Part shown: piece by piece, positions 7,627 through 16,771 of the stretch
Numbering within the stretch: position 1 is the first letter of the stretch
How the letters are laid out: every line of letters starts with the position of its first letter
Origin: Neobacillus soli NBRC 102451
GTDB taxonomy: Bacteria; Bacillota; Bacilli; Bacillales; Cytobacillaceae
Direction: 5' to 3'
Assembly: GCF_001591665.1 (NCBI RefSeq)
Contig: NZ_BCVI01000006.1
Coordinates: forward strand, 1 to 64,000
DNA: 64,000 bases
Notes under the pieces: generated by a model
What the model was told of the DNA's origin: nothing
What the model saw: the letters and a program-made list of their open reading frames with translations, nothing else
Databases searched by the model: none
Position numbers and translations under genes: made by a program

Positions 7627-8403
7627 ATGAGAAAGAAAATTAGAGATATTCAAGTTAACGTAGAAACCAAAGGGACAGGGGACGCAGTGGTCTTTGTTCA
7701 TGGGCTAGGAGGAGACCTAAACATTTGGCATAGCCAAGTAAATGCATGTTCCCGCTACTTCAGAACGGTTGCATATGACCTCCGCGGTTCAGGGCAAACC
7801 GATGTATCCCAACCTGAATATTCGATTGAACTATTTGTTGAAGATCTGAAAACGCTTTTAGATAGTGAATTAATTGAAAGCGCACACATTGTCGCTCATT
7901 CGATGGGTACAATAATCGCCGAGCAATTTGCGGTGGTGTACCCTGAATCTGTGAAAAGCCTGACGCTTGTCGGTGGATTTACCGAACCACCAGAAGGAGC
8001 CAGAAAAGCATTGACTGATCGTTCTACTTTGGTAAGGGAGAACGGAATAGAGTTCATTGCCGATACAATTTTGGAAGGTGGATTCTCTTCTTATACCAAA
8101 ACAAATCAAATGGTGATGGGCCTAGTCCGATCATTACTGCAAAAAAATTCCCCAGAAGGATATGCAGCGTCGTGCCGGGCTCTTGCGGAGGCTCAAACGA
8201 TTAGTCATCGAGAAGTGAAGGTTCCGGTATTGTTGATTGTCGGGGATGAAGATAAAACGACCCCGCTTCCAATGTCAAAAACGCTTTATAAGAACTTTCC
8301 TAACGCTGAATTGGTCGTTCTTCCTAACTGCGGACATTGGGCAACAATAGAAATGCCAAATGAGGTGAATGGAGCGATTCTAAAATTTTTCAATACCATT
8401 TAG
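7627..8403 (+). CDS. Alpha/beta-fold hydrolase (enol-lactonase-like)
   Basis: A cytoplasmic 258-residue alpha/beta hydrolase without signal peptide. The oxyanion segment FVHGLGGD, nucleophile Ser92 in AHSMG, acid Asp209 in VGDEDKTTP and His237 in NCGHW complete the triad. Size and sequence style resemble 3-oxoadipate enol-lactonase and related C-C/ester hydrolases, but the substrate cannot be assigned. It is first in an operon driven by the repeat-embedded promoter. The neighbouring FAH-family enzyme suggests hydrolysis of a ring-opened or lactone intermediate. GGAGG is located seven bases before the ATG. Confidence 0.85.
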   Translation: MRKKIRDIQVNVETKGTGDAVVFVHGLGGDLNIWHSQVNACSRYFRTVAYDLRGSGQTDVSQPEYSIELFVEDLKTLLDSELIESAHIVAHSMGTIIAEQFAVVYPESVKSLTLVGGFTEPPEGARKALTDRSTLVRENGIEFIADTILEGGFSSYTKTNQMVMGLVRSLLQKNSPEGYAASCRALAEAQTISHREVKVPVLLIVGDEDKTTPLPMSKTLYKNFPNAELVVLPNCGHWATIEMPNEVNGAILKFFNTI

Positions 8404-8487
8404 TCCAGTCAAGAACTAATACCTTATGAACAACAGAAGAAGTTATTTGTTCTAAACATATTTATCAACTATCAAAGGAGAATAAAA

Positions 8488-9396
8488 ATGTACCTAGCAT
8501 CTTTTTTACATGATGGAAATTTAAAATTCGGATTTAGAACAACGGGAGAACGTGCAATTATCGATGCAATCGAGGCGGAAAAACAACTGTTTCCCCAAGC
8601 TATCTTGCCGAACACGTTACAAGGAGTAATTGAAGATTCTCGTGCAATGGCACGTCTAAAAGAAATAAGCCAGAGGGAATCCGAAGTTAGCGGAAAGGCG
8701 ATTTTACCTTTCTCGGAAGTGGTAATCGAAGCACCGATTCCACAGCCTAAAAGAGATATCATTTGTTTAGGTCTGAATTATCGGGAACATGCCGTAGAGT
8801 ATACTACGGCAATGGAAGAGGCGCAAAATCTGCCAGAGTATCCAATTGTATTTACCAAAGCAACCACAACCGTCATTGGTCCTAATCAAAAAATAAAAAG
8901 CCACCGCCATGTGACGAGCAAGATTGATTACGAAGCCGAGTTAGCCATTGTCATTGGAAAAGAAGGGACAAACATTTCTAAGGAAGAAGCATACGACTAT
9001 ATTTTTGGTTATACCATCATTAATGATGTGTCAGCAAGGGATCTCCAAAAACAGCATAGCCAATGGTTTTTAGGGAAAAGCCTAGATACCTTTGGACCAA
9101 TGGGACCCTACCTCGTTACGGAAGATGAGATTGAGCGTCCTGTAAAGTTGGATGTTCAATGCCGGGTCAATGGCGAGGTGAGGCAGAATTCGAATACTGA
9201 GCTACTCATTTTTGATATCCCAACAATTATCCAAACGGTTTCGGGCGGAGTAACGCTCAAGCCGGGGGATATCATTGCAACAGGAACTCCTAAAGGTGTA
9301 GGGCTTGGTTTTGATCCTCCTAAGTTCTTGAATGAGGGTGATGTGGTGGAAGTGGAGATTGAAAAAATCGGTATATTAAAGAATATTGTTTCGTAA
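8488..9396 (+). CDS. Fumarylacetoacetate hydrolase (FAH) family protein
   Basis: A 302-residue protein. The FAH catalytic domain occupies about 90-300, with the conserved entry CLGLNYREHA, metal ligands in DYEAELAIVIG, the NDVSARDLQ segment and TGTPKGVG near the end. About 85 N-terminal residues form the short domain usual in bacterial members. Family reactions include hydrolysis of acylpyruvates and isomerisation or decarboxylation of hydroxymuconate-type acids in aromatic catabolism. AAAGGAG precedes the ATG. It lies 84 bp after the hydrolase in the same orientation and presumably the same transcript. The exact reaction is not predictable. Confidence 0.88.
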   Translation: MYLASFLHDGNLKFGFRTTGERAIIDAIEAEKQLFPQAILPNTLQGVIEDSRAMARLKEISQRESEVSGKAILPFSEVVIEAPIPQPKRDIICLGLNYREHAVEYTTAMEEAQNLPEYPIVFTKATTTVIGPNQKIKSHRHVTSKIDYEAELAIVIGKEGTNISKEEAYDYIFGYTIINDVSARDLQKQHSQWFLGKSLDTFGPMGPYLVTEDEIERPVKLDVQCRVNGEVRQNSNTELLIFDIPTIIQTVSGGVTLKPGDIIATGTPKGVGLGFDPPKFLNEGDVVEVEIEKIGILKNIVS

Positions 9397-9419
9397 GACA
9401 CAATATTTGTTATTTAGTA

Positions 9420-9446
9420 GAGGGGGTATGGAATTATTTACCCTCT
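9420..9446 (+). terminator. Weak hairpin after the FAH gene
   Basis: GAGGG(G)GTA pairs with TACCCTC around a ten-base loop. No clear T-run, so it may be a partial terminator or processing site. Confidence 0.3.
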
Positions 9447-9478
9447 CCTTTATAAAAACACTTTGGAAGGATGGATGA

Positions 9479-9736
9479 ATGATGTTAGACAAATTACTGT
9501 TAGCTAAAAACACTGTCTATTATACAGATCAACAACTGGAAGCTATTTCTAAGGGGTTTTGCCCGAATTGCTTACCTAAATATTCCCCTTATCGCATTCT
9601 TGAAACCTATTATAGTGAGGAACTTAAAATAAACGTACACCATGTGAAATGTGATAATCTTGTTAAATGCGAGTGGGATGAAGAGGTTCCAGCAATCAGA
9701 TCGGATAATGGTCTTGAGGGTTTTTTCAATTCATAG
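9479..9736 (+). CDS. Small cysteine-containing protein, function unknown
   Basis: An 85-residue protein preceded by GGAAGG eight bases before ATG 9479 (a second ATG follows immediately). Cysteines are arranged as FCPNC near residue 30 and VKC...VKC near residues 58-64, a spacing compatible with a small zinc-binding fold. I do not recognise the family. It lies 82 bp after the FAH gene and 293 bp before the amidohydrolase, so it may be part of the same cluster. Confidence 0.6.
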   Translation: MMLDKLLLAKNTVYYTDQQLEAISKGFCPNCLPKYSPYRILETYYSEELKINVHHVKCDNLVKCEWDEEVPAIRSDNGLEGFFNS

Positions 9737-9950
9737 TCGTTCATTTATGTGGAGCATTTTTTCTTAAGAGGCTGCTGTTGCACCATATATTGTTTAAATC
9801 ACCTATGTTTACTTCCAATAACATCTAGAATTTCTCCTAAAAACTACACCACATGATATTCATTAAGAATATGAGATACTTGTTTTCCGCAAATCAAAAA
9901 CACATACGATTGCTATATTCTGTACAATACGCTTTTAACTAGGTTTTATA

Positions 9951-9982
9951 ACTTGTTCAGAGAATGGCTTATATGAACAAGT
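9951..9982. promoter_or_regulatory. Inverted repeat upstream of the amidohydrolase
   Basis: Nine-base arms ACTTGTTCA / TGAACAAGT separated by 14 bases, about 48 bp before the amidohydrolase start. Could be an operator. The rest of 9737-10029 shows nothing I can assign. Confidence 0.3.
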
Positions 9983-10029
9983 GTTAAACATACAAAAATT
10001 AATATGAAAATATGAAAGGGGTTACAAAA

Positions 10030-11313
10030 ATGAAAGCGAAATTATTAAAAAATGGATTACTGATTGACGGGACAGGAAATGAAGTGAAAAACGGAGTTGA
10101 TGTACTGATTGAGGGCAATAAAATCACTGCTATTGGGACTAATCTTTCTGTTCCGTATACCTACAGCCCAGATCAAGTGGACATTATTGAATTAAATGGA
10201 AAAACAATTATGCCAGGAATGGTTGAGGCACATGCTCATTTCACTTGGCAGGATTCCCTTTATATACAAGACATTGATTTTAAACCGATAGAAGAAACAA
10301 TGATAGGAGCTATCAAGAATGCAGAAACGATGCTAAACAGCGGCTTTACTGCTTGTGTAAGTGCTGCCGCTCGAGGTCGCGTGGACATTGCTTTACGTGA
10401 TGCTATTAATCGCGGACAAATACCTGGACCTCGTATGCTTGCTAATGGTGCCGAAGTATCTGCAACTGGCAGTTTTGTTGATTTACATCCAAACCATGTT
10501 CGAGTTCATGGATTATCCTTTTTAGCTGATGGAGAGGATGAGGTAAGAAAAGTAGTAAGAAGTTTGTTTAAAGAAGGGGCAGACCTTGTCAAGGTTAATG
10601 TGAGTGGAGAAAGTTTAACTGCTCACGCAACAGGTGAAATGACACTTTATACCTATAAAGAGGTTCGAGCCGCTGTTGAGGAAGCTCATGCTCGAGGGAA
10701 AAGAATATATGTACATGCTAGAACATCAGACGCTGTAAAAATATGTGTAAAAGCAGGGGTAGACATTATCGGTCATGCTGATTTTATTGATGATGAAGCA
10801 TTCGACATGCTCGTCCACGAAAAAGATCGCTTATTTGTTGTCCCAGCCCTAAATTGGCTTGTATCGACATTAGAGCATGGTGCTGATTATTTCGGACAAG
10901 AAGCACTTGATGCAACAGGTTATAAAGAAGGGTTACAAATTGCACTTAAAAATATGAATCGATTATATAAAGCAGGTGTCCGTGTACTACCGGGTGGAGA
11001 TTACGGTTTCAAGTGGTGTCCGCATGGTGGATATGCACGCGATTTAGAGCATTTCGTTAAGTTGGTTGGAATGACACCAATGGATGCTATTGTATCCGCT
11101 ACCAAGTATGGAAGCGAAATTATGCAGATGGAAGATAAAATAGGCACAATTGAAGTTGGAAAGCTTGCAGATATCCTTGTAGTAAATGGCAACCCATTGG
11201 ATAATATTGCAGTCCTACAAGACCACGACAAATTAAGTCTGATCCTTAAAGACGGAGAATACGTTGTACAAACACTTGAAATTAGCAGTGAAGTTGTGAG
11301 TGCTACTGTTTAA
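10030..11313 (+). CDS. Metal-dependent amidohydrolase (imidazolonepropionase-like)
   Basis: A 427-residue amidohydrolase-superfamily enzyme. The beta-sandwich N-terminus contains the dihydroorotase-type opening LLIDGTG, then the first metal pair H68-x-H70 in VEAHAHF. A probable bridging lysine lies in LVKVNVSGE, the further histidines in YVHARTSD and IGHADFID, and the catalytic Asp in PGGDYGF. The C-terminal tail EVGKLADILVVNGNPL is typical of this group. I prefer ATG 10030, with AAAGGGG ten bases upstream, over ATG 10012. Substrates range from cyclic amides to peptides and lactones. Its position after the hydrolase and FAH genes suggests a shared catabolic route. Confidence 0.87.
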   Translation: MKAKLLKNGLLIDGTGNEVKNGVDVLIEGNKITAIGTNLSVPYTYSPDQVDIIELNGKTIMPGMVEAHAHFTWQDSLYIQDIDFKPIEETMIGAIKNAETMLNSGFTACVSAAARGRVDIALRDAINRGQIPGPRMLANGAEVSATGSFVDLHPNHVRVHGLSFLADGEDEVRKVVRSLFKEGADLVKVNVSGESLTAHATGEMTLYTYKEVRAAVEEAHARGKRIYVHARTSDAVKICVKAGVDIIGHADFIDDEAFDMLVHEKDRLFVVPALNWLVSTLEHGADYFGQEALDATGYKEGLQIALKNMNRLYKAGVRVLPGGDYGFKWCPHGGYARDLEHFVKLVGMTPMDAIVSATKYGSEIMQMEDKIGTIEVGKLADILVVNGNPLDNIAVLQDHDKLSLILKDGEYVVQTLEISSEVVSATV

Positions 11314-11321
11314 AATATGGT

Positions 11322-11348
11322 AAAACCATCGTTTGTAGCGATGGTTTT
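11322..11348 (+). terminator. Hairpin terminator after the amidohydrolase
   Basis: AAAACCATCG / CGATGGTTTT with a seven-base loop and short T-run. Confidence 0.75.
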
Positions 11349-11432
11349 ATCTATAACTTCATGAAGTCAAGGTGTGAAATTTAAAAGCAAATCATTTTTA
11401 TTTTTAATTAATACTAAACGAAGAGGACAAAT

Positions 11433-11660
11433 ATGACTCAAACAATTTTGTATTGTTTCCGTAATAGACTCAAACAATCCGAAGGAAAGATTAGAAAAAA
11501 ACTAGAAGAAAAAGAAATTGAGTTAACAATCACTCCAACCTATTGTATGAAACTTTGCATTTTTTGCGAAAAACTAAATGTTGCTATTGTGAATCAAGAA
11601 ATTGTGATGGAGAAAAATGAAGATCAGTTGATTAAAAAAATATTGGAGAGGTTAGTGTAA
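11433..11660 (+). CDS. Small cysteine-rich protein, DUF1450-like
   Basis: 75 residues with the motif YCMKLCIFCEKLNVAIVNQE: three cysteines spaced CX3CX2C, then a beta strand and a C-terminal helix ending LIKKILERL. The pattern resembles the short thioredoxin/ferredoxin-like DUF1450 (YuzB-type) proteins of Bacillus, but the match is from memory and only partial. AAGAGGAC precedes the ATG. It follows the amidohydrolase terminator and is followed by another possible small gene. Confidence 0.55.
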   Translation: MTQTILYCFRNRLKQSEGKIRKKLEEKEIELTITPTYCMKLCIFCEKLNVAIVNQEIVMEKNEDQLIKKILERLV

Positions 11661-11677
11661 ATAGTAAAGGAGTAACG

Positions 11678-11851
11678 ATTATACACAAGCATGAAAAGAA
11701 GGATTCAAAAAGAGACTACTTGAATCCTTTGGATAATGAAGATAATAACGTATCTGCCCAGGAAAAACAAAAAAAGTCTAAAATTCAGAGTCAACTTGCT
11801 CAAATGAATAGGAGTCGTGGGAGAAGTCCGAATAAAAAGTATGGATATTAA
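11678..11851 (+). CDS. Possible 57-residue basic/polar protein with a non-standard start
   Basis: An open frame ending at TAA 11849-11851 encodes a highly charged product (NPLDNEDNN, QEKQKKSKIQSQL, and an RSRGRSPNKK tail). A perfect AAAGGAG (11666-11672) lies five bases before an ATT codon, but no ATG, GTG or TTG is in frame near it. Either translation starts at ATT, which is rare but known (infC), or a start codon has been lost and the gene is dying. It begins 18 bases after the preceding small gene. No family recognised. Confidence 0.35.
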   Translation: MIHKHEKKDSKRDYLNPLDNEDNNVSAQEKQKKSKIQSQLAQMNRSRGRSPNKKYGY

Positions 11852-11967
11852 ATAGAATCTATAATAATTTCTGTAGAGACTACAATTTTTAACCATTAGA
11901 AAGTGAATTAGAAGATACACTATTAGTCCTTTATTTGCATTTTCGGGACGAATGGGAATTTGAATTG

Positions 11968-12005
11968 TAAAAAACTCGGCACTCAATGGAGGTGCCGAGT
12001 TTTTT
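11968..12005. terminator. Bidirectional terminator between the catabolic cluster and cls
   Basis: AAAAAACTCGGCAC ... GTGCCGAGTTTTTT: symmetric hairpin with A-run and T-run, serving both convergent transcripts. Confidence 0.92.
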
Positions 12006-13455
12006 ACAATATAGGCGATAAAAGACGTGAGATGGCCTCTTTAAACTTGATAAACATGGAGCGCTCTTTATATTTTCCCATTGTCAGTTGAGAGCTATCA
12101 TGACAATCTTGCAGGAACAAATCACTAAGCTGTTTAGCGACTTTTTCATCGTATATTACGGCATTCACCTCAAAATTTAAATGAAAGCTGCGTGTATCGA
12201 TGTTGGCAGTCCCAACAGAAGCCACTTCCTGATCTACTACAATCGTTTTTGCGTGGATGAATCCCTTCTCATACAAATAAATTTTTGCGCCGTAATCGAC
12301 CAGTTCACCAGTGTATGCCAAGGTTGCCCAATAAACTATGGGAAAATCCCCTTTACTAGGTATCATAATTCGTACATCAACACCTGAAAGCAAGGCAATT
12401 TTGCATGCATCCATAAAACTGGCATCAGGAACAAAATACGGGGATTGGATGTATACGGTTCTTTTAGCCGTCATGATCAGCTTAATATACATATTTTTGA
12501 TATGTTCCGTTTCAGAGTTTGGTCCGCTTGCAATGATTTGAACAGGACTATTCCCTTCTGGTTTTTCCATTGGTACAGCATAGGGCTCAAGGTTCAATTT
12601 ATTCTTGGCAGCATAATTCCAGTCTAAAAGAAACCTTCCTTGTAATTGATTCACCGATTCACCTTTAATTCTTAGATGGGTGTCGCGCCAGTAGCCGAAT
12701 TTTTTTTCCAAGCCCAAGTACTCATTTCCGATATTAAAGCCGCCGATATAGGCAATCTTTCCGTCGATGATACAAACTTTTCGGTGATTTCGGTTATTTA
12801 TGCGAAAATTGATCAATTTAAGAAACGAGGGAAAAAAGGCCTCGACTTCACCGCCATAACGAATGAGTTCTTTAAAAAAACCGGGAGAAATCCTTTTAGA
12901 ACCAATTTCGTCATAGAGAACCCGTACTTTTATACCTTCTTTCGCTTTTTTTGTCAGTTCATCGCACAGCCTTTTTCCAAGGGAATCGCGCTGAATGATG
13001 TAATATTGCAGATGAATCTCTTCTTGCGCATTTTTAATATCTTCAAACAAAGCATGAAATTTTTCATGACCATCACTGAAAATCTCAATTTCATTGTACA
13101 TCGATAATAATGCATTGGAGGAGTTCAAGTTCATCAAGAGCAAATCCGAATGTTTTGTTAGCAGCTTATGACCGAAAAACCTCCTGTTTTGCAGCTGTTG
13201 AATTTGTTCTTCTACTGTTGATTGAAGATAGTTTCTTTCTTCAGATGATAAACGGTAAAAATTCCTCTGTTTTAATTGCCTTCCCAGGAACAGATAAACT
13301 AAAAATCCCACGATTGGAATAAAGAATAGGACCATCAGCCAAGCCCAAGTAGAACCAATGTCTCTCCGTTCTATAAACACAACCACACCCGCAAGCACAA
13401 TATTCCCGATGAGAACAACGGTTACTATCAGTGTCGTTACATTTGTCACATCCAT
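12004..13455 (-). CDS. cls: Cardiolipin synthase
   Basis: A 483-residue membrane enzyme that condenses two phosphatidylglycerol molecules into cardiolipin. Two N-terminal transmembrane segments (about 8-30 and 38-57) are followed by two phospholipase-D HKD motifs: HRKVCIIDGKIAYIGGFN and HAKTIVVDQEVASVGTAN. Length and domain order match Bacillus ClsA-type proteins. AGAGGAG lies nine bases before the ATG. It is monocistronic and convergent with the catabolic cluster, sharing the bidirectional terminator at its 3' end. Immediately upstream lies an ftsH fragment in opposite orientation. Confidence 0.95.
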   Translation of the reverse strand: MDVTNVTTLIVTVVLIGNIVLAGVVVFIERRDIGSTWAWLMVLFFIPIVGFLVYLFLGRQLKQRNFYRLSSEERNYLQSTVEEQIQQLQNRRFFGHKLLTKHSDLLLMNLNSSNALLSMYNEIEIFSDGHEKFHALFEDIKNAQEEIHLQYYIIQRDSLGKRLCDELTKKAKEGIKVRVLYDEIGSKRISPGFFKELIRYGGEVEAFFPSFLKLINFRINNRNHRKVCIIDGKIAYIGGFNIGNEYLGLEKKFGYWRDTHLRIKGESVNQLQGRFLLDWNYAAKNKLNLEPYAVPMEKPEGNSPVQIIASGPNSETEHIKNMYIKLIMTAKRTVYIQSPYFVPDASFMDACKIALLSGVDVRIMIPSKGDFPIVYWATLAYTGELVDYGAKIYLYEKGFIHAKTIVVDQEVASVGTANIDTRSFHLNFEVNAVIYDEKVAKQLSDLFLQDCHDSSQLTMGKYKERSMFIKFKEAISRLLSPIL

Positions 13456-13529
13456 ACGAAAAAATCTCCTCTATTGTTACAAGTTTTCTAGTAAATCTTA
13501 CCTGAATTGGGTGGACTTTAAAAGGAATA

Positions 13530-14012
<483 letters not shown>

Positions 14013-14234
14013 TGAACGGCTGTTTCACCAAAGCCAGAGACAATATTTATGACCCCAGGCGGGAATCCTACTTCTTCGATTAATTCTGCTAGGAACAATG
14101 CGGATAGTGGTGATTGTTCCGCGGGCTTCAATACAACCGTACAGCCCGTTGCTAGTGCTGCGCCTAGTTTCCACATCGCCATTAGCAATGGGAAGTTCCA
14201 AGGAATAATTTGTCCGACAACGCCAACAGCTTTG
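14013..14234 (-). pseudogene. Aldehyde dehydrogenase fragment
   Basis: Read on the minus strand, [17 protein letters not shown], then [19 protein letters not shown] and [12 protein letters not shown] form the NAD-binding core entry of an aldehyde dehydrogenase (about 73 codons). Neither the catalytic cysteine nor the termini are present. It abuts the ftsH remnant head to head at about 14012, marking a rearrangement junction. Confidence 0.85.
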
Positions 14235-14317
14235 CAGGCATAATTTTAGAATGGTTGCTTTCCTCAATATATAATGGAAAAGTAGGGAATGATAGTTTAT
14301 CGAAGGAGTTGTTTGTA

Positions 14318-15043
14318 GTGGCACAATCATTAAAAGGAAAAGTTGCGTTTGTAACTGGTGCTGGAAGAGGAATTGGCAAGGCGATTGCGATTGCATTAGC
14401 AAATGAAGGGATAAATGTAGGTTTGCTTGCAAGAACAGAAGCTGCTTTAAAGGAAGTGGCAAGTGAAGTTGAAGGTTTGGGAGTTAAAGTAGCATATGCT
14501 GCAGTTGATGTTTCATCCTTAGAAAAGGTAGATCAAGCCATTGAAAAATTGACAAACGCGTTGGGCACGGCGGATATTCTTATAAATAATGCCGGAATTG
14601 GAAAATTTGCGACTCTTTTAGAAATGGATCCAGAGGAATGGAAGAAAATCATTGATGTCAATATAATGGGTACATATTATGTAACACGTGCTGTACTTCC
14701 ACAGTTAATCGAAAAAAATGGCGGTGATATTATTAATATTTCATCGACCAATGGGTTGAACGGGGCTGCTACATCTAGTGCATATAGCGCATCTAAATTT
14801 GGAGTAATTGGTCTAACTGAATCATTAGCACAAGAAGTCCGTAGAAACAATATCCGGGTAACGGCCCTAACTCCTAGCACGGTAGCTACAGAACTGGCTG
14901 TCAAAACCAATTTAATCGCAGAAAACGATGATGAAAAATATATGCAACCTGAAGATATTGCTGAATTTATCGTTTCCCAATTAAAATTACATCCACGAGT
15001 TTATATCAAAACTGCAAGCCTTTTAGCAACCAACCCATTTTAA
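14318..15043 (+). CDS. Short-chain dehydrogenase/reductase, FabG-like
   Basis: 241 residues with the classical SDR layout: cofactor loop TGAGRGIG near residue 13, NNAG near 89, catalytic Ser in INISSTNG, and YSASK (Tyr-x-x-x-Lys) near 155. The family reduces ketones, including 3-oxoacyl thioesters, with NADPH. I place the start at GTG 14318, nine bases after GAAGGAG. A longer reading from 14210 would run through the aldehyde dehydrogenase debris. It stands alone with its own terminator. Substrate is not predictable, and it is unlikely to be the housekeeping fabG because it lacks the fatty-acid gene neighbourhood. Confidence 0.88.
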   Translation: MAQSLKGKVAFVTGAGRGIGKAIAIALANEGINVGLLARTEAALKEVASEVEGLGVKVAYAAVDVSSLEKVDQAIEKLTNALGTADILINNAGIGKFATLLEMDPEEWKKIIDVNIMGTYYVTRAVLPQLIEKNGGDIINISSTNGLNGAATSSAYSASKFGVIGLTESLAQEVRRNNIRVTALTPSTVATELAVKTNLIAENDDEKYMQPEDIAEFIVSQLKLHPRVYIKTASLLATNPF

Positions 15044-15047
15044 TTAA

Positions 15048-15088
15048 ATTCGAAGTCGGTCCATGCTGACTTCGAATTTTTTTTGTCT
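15048..15088 (+). terminator. Terminator after the SDR gene
   Basis: AAATTCGAAGTC ... GACTTCGAATTTTTTTT hairpin with long T-run. Confidence 0.9.
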
Positions 15089-15126
15089 TCTTGCAATTGG
15101 ATTTGCAATGATGGGTAAGATTAATA

Positions 15127-15145
15127 GTGACAGGCACCACCCGGG
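15127..15145. repeat. Half copy of the GTGCC/GGCAC dispersed element
   Basis: GTGACAGGCACCACCCGGG resembles one arm of the palindromes at 39829 and 56663. No second arm is present. Confidence 0.4.
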
Positions 15146-15559
15146 TTTTGTTGATTTCTGTCGAAGTTAATCGTTAAACTTTTTCTGAAATTACCATCCT
15201 GGTATTTTTTGGGAGCGGATGCCTGCCCATCTATATTATAGTGGTGTTGAGTGAGGGCAGGCCATCTATGCTATAGTTAAAAAAGGTATGATCAAAAATA
15301 CGCGATGCATAAGACCTTAACCAGGTTATACGCATCGCGTTTACTTTATTTATTTTTTTAAATATAAATTCCAAACTAGCGCATAATGATTACGGCCAAG
15401 AAAATGTACCAACGTTGATAACTTTTTACCACTGAATGACAAGAAATGTACCTGTAAATGACAGATGATTACCACCACATCTTCCGGCTGATCAAAGTTA
15501 AAAGCCATATGTGTTAGAATATAAACAAAGTTAAAATATTTAGAAAGGAGATACCAAAT
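15146..15559. other. Gene-free stretch with one strong hairpin
   Basis: The only clear structure is ACGCGATGC...GCATCGCGT at 15300-15340 with an inner ACCT/AGGT stem, followed by T-rich sequence; it may be a terminator or small structured RNA. Two related 20-base words ending CCATCTAT(A/G)(T/C)TATAG occur near 15219 and 15261. I see no coding signal. Confidence 0.4.
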
Positions 15560-15733
15560 ATGACTATGAGTATTATTATTTTAGCATCCGTGCTTTTATG
15601 GGGTGCAGTAATCCATGAACTAAGTAAGCCTTCAAAAAAGCAAAACAACCGAAAAATTGTATCTTTGGCATCTTTAGGCTCTTTATCAACTTTAATTATT
15701 ACTATTTCGCTTTTTCAAAACCTTCCGTTTTAA
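15560..15733 (+). CDS. Small two-helix membrane protein, function unknown
   Basis: 57 residues starting at ATG 15560 with AAAGGAG ten bases upstream. Two hydrophobic segments (about 3-17, IIILASVLLWGAVI, and about 34-52, LASLGSLSTLIITISLF) are linked by a basic loop (KPSKKQNNRK), so a hairpin in the membrane with the loop inside is likely. No family recognised. Confidence 0.55.
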   Translation: MTMSIIILASVLLWGAVIHELSKPSKKQNNRKIVSLASLGSLSTLIITISLFQNLPF

Positions 15734-15826
15734 AATTTGTTTTCCGCTATAGGGGAGCAATAATGGAATAAGGTTTGTGCCTGTTTCCATTAAAGGACCA
15801 TTTTGTTTAAGAAAAGGGGCGTTTTT

Positions 15827-15931
15827 TTGGAAAAAGAAGTGAAAAAAAGTTTGACTAAAGTTATATCCGTAACTGTTGTAGGTTTAATTATTGTATTATT
15901 GATACCTATGATTTTTTCTTATTATTTATAG
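15827..15931 (+). CDS. Possible 34-residue single-pass membrane peptide
   Basis: TTG start at 15827 preceded by AAAAGGGGC. The product has a basic N-terminus (EKEVKKSLTK) and one long hydrophobic helix (VVGLIIVLLIPMIF). It lies 93 bp after the previous small membrane gene, in the same direction. Small size makes this uncertain. Confidence 0.4.
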   Translation: MEKEVKKSLTKVISVTVVGLIIVLLIPMIFSYYL

Positions 15932-16059
15932 CAATTTAACTGTTATTAAAGACAGTTTCTTTTCAATTCAAAACCTAATTTACCTAACGGTTATAGGGTT
16001 GTGCTTAGAAATCCAATTTCCTTCCCACTAAAACAATTGCATTTGCTCAGTTGACCTGC

Positions 16060-16620
16060 TTTCTTTATTATTCAATGAAACATATCCTAATGACTTATAC
16101 CCACTTTGCTGTTTTTCAAACATTGTTTTTATATAGGGACATGTACATCAATATAATAGAAAACTTTAACCTCTTGTTTGTTAGAGTGAATTCGGTGCAA
16201 CCGTCCAACATATTGCTGGAGTGTACCTTTCCAAGATATGGGCATGGCTAAAAACAAAGTGTCCAAACGCGGATCATCAAAACCTTCACCAATGTATTTA
16301 CCGGTTGCGATTATTAGTCGCTCTTCGTTATCTGGGATTTTAGCCAGGCGTTCCAATTCCGTCCTTCGGTCTTTTTTATTCATTTTCCCTGTAAGGATAA
16401 TAATGTTTTTGGCAAAACCTTTAAATTTATCACGAAGGAATTCAAGATGTTCAATTCTCTCTGTCAAAACAATTGTGGAACTTCCTTTATCTAATTCATT
16501 TAAAACATCATCAAATAGTAATTGATTTCGCTGTTCATCCTTTGATATGGACTGGTAGATTTCTTGAAGATTAGTTGAACTTAACCTGAAATTAGTATAT
16601 CTCGGTATTAATATGAAAAA
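16060..16620 (-). pseudogene. Superfamily 2 helicase, C-terminal domain remnant
   Basis: The minus strand carries helicase motifs IV-VI: STIVLTERIEHLEFL, then IIATGKYIGEGFDDPRLDTL and QQYVGRLHR (arginine fingers). This is the C-terminal RecA domain of restriction/phage-type DEAD/DEAH helicases. The Walker A domain is missing. At about 16130 a frameshift moves the reading to the next frame, where PYIKTMFEKQQSGYKSLGY continues the protein. It is a truncated, frameshifted leftover, plausibly from a lost defence or mobile gene. Confidence 0.75.
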
Positions 16621-16771
16621 CGCACCGATCGCATTAAAGAAATCGCGAAGGATGTAACAGATTTTACCTGTGATGAAGACGGTGTTTACTATTATCTGAT
16701 ATTTGGCGTTTGATGAAGCAGTTTTAGACAATAAATAAAGAAATATTAGGGAGTTTTTAGGATGATTAAAG

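Noticed and set aside
12676..13107. 143-codon plus-strand frame inside cls
   Set aside because: Antisense shadow of the cardiolipin synthase gene, which has both HKD motifs.
14210..14317. N-terminal extension of the SDR reading frame
   Set aside because: The extension translates aldehyde dehydrogenase debris in a wrong frame; GTG 14318 has a proper ribosome site and the usual SDR N-terminus.
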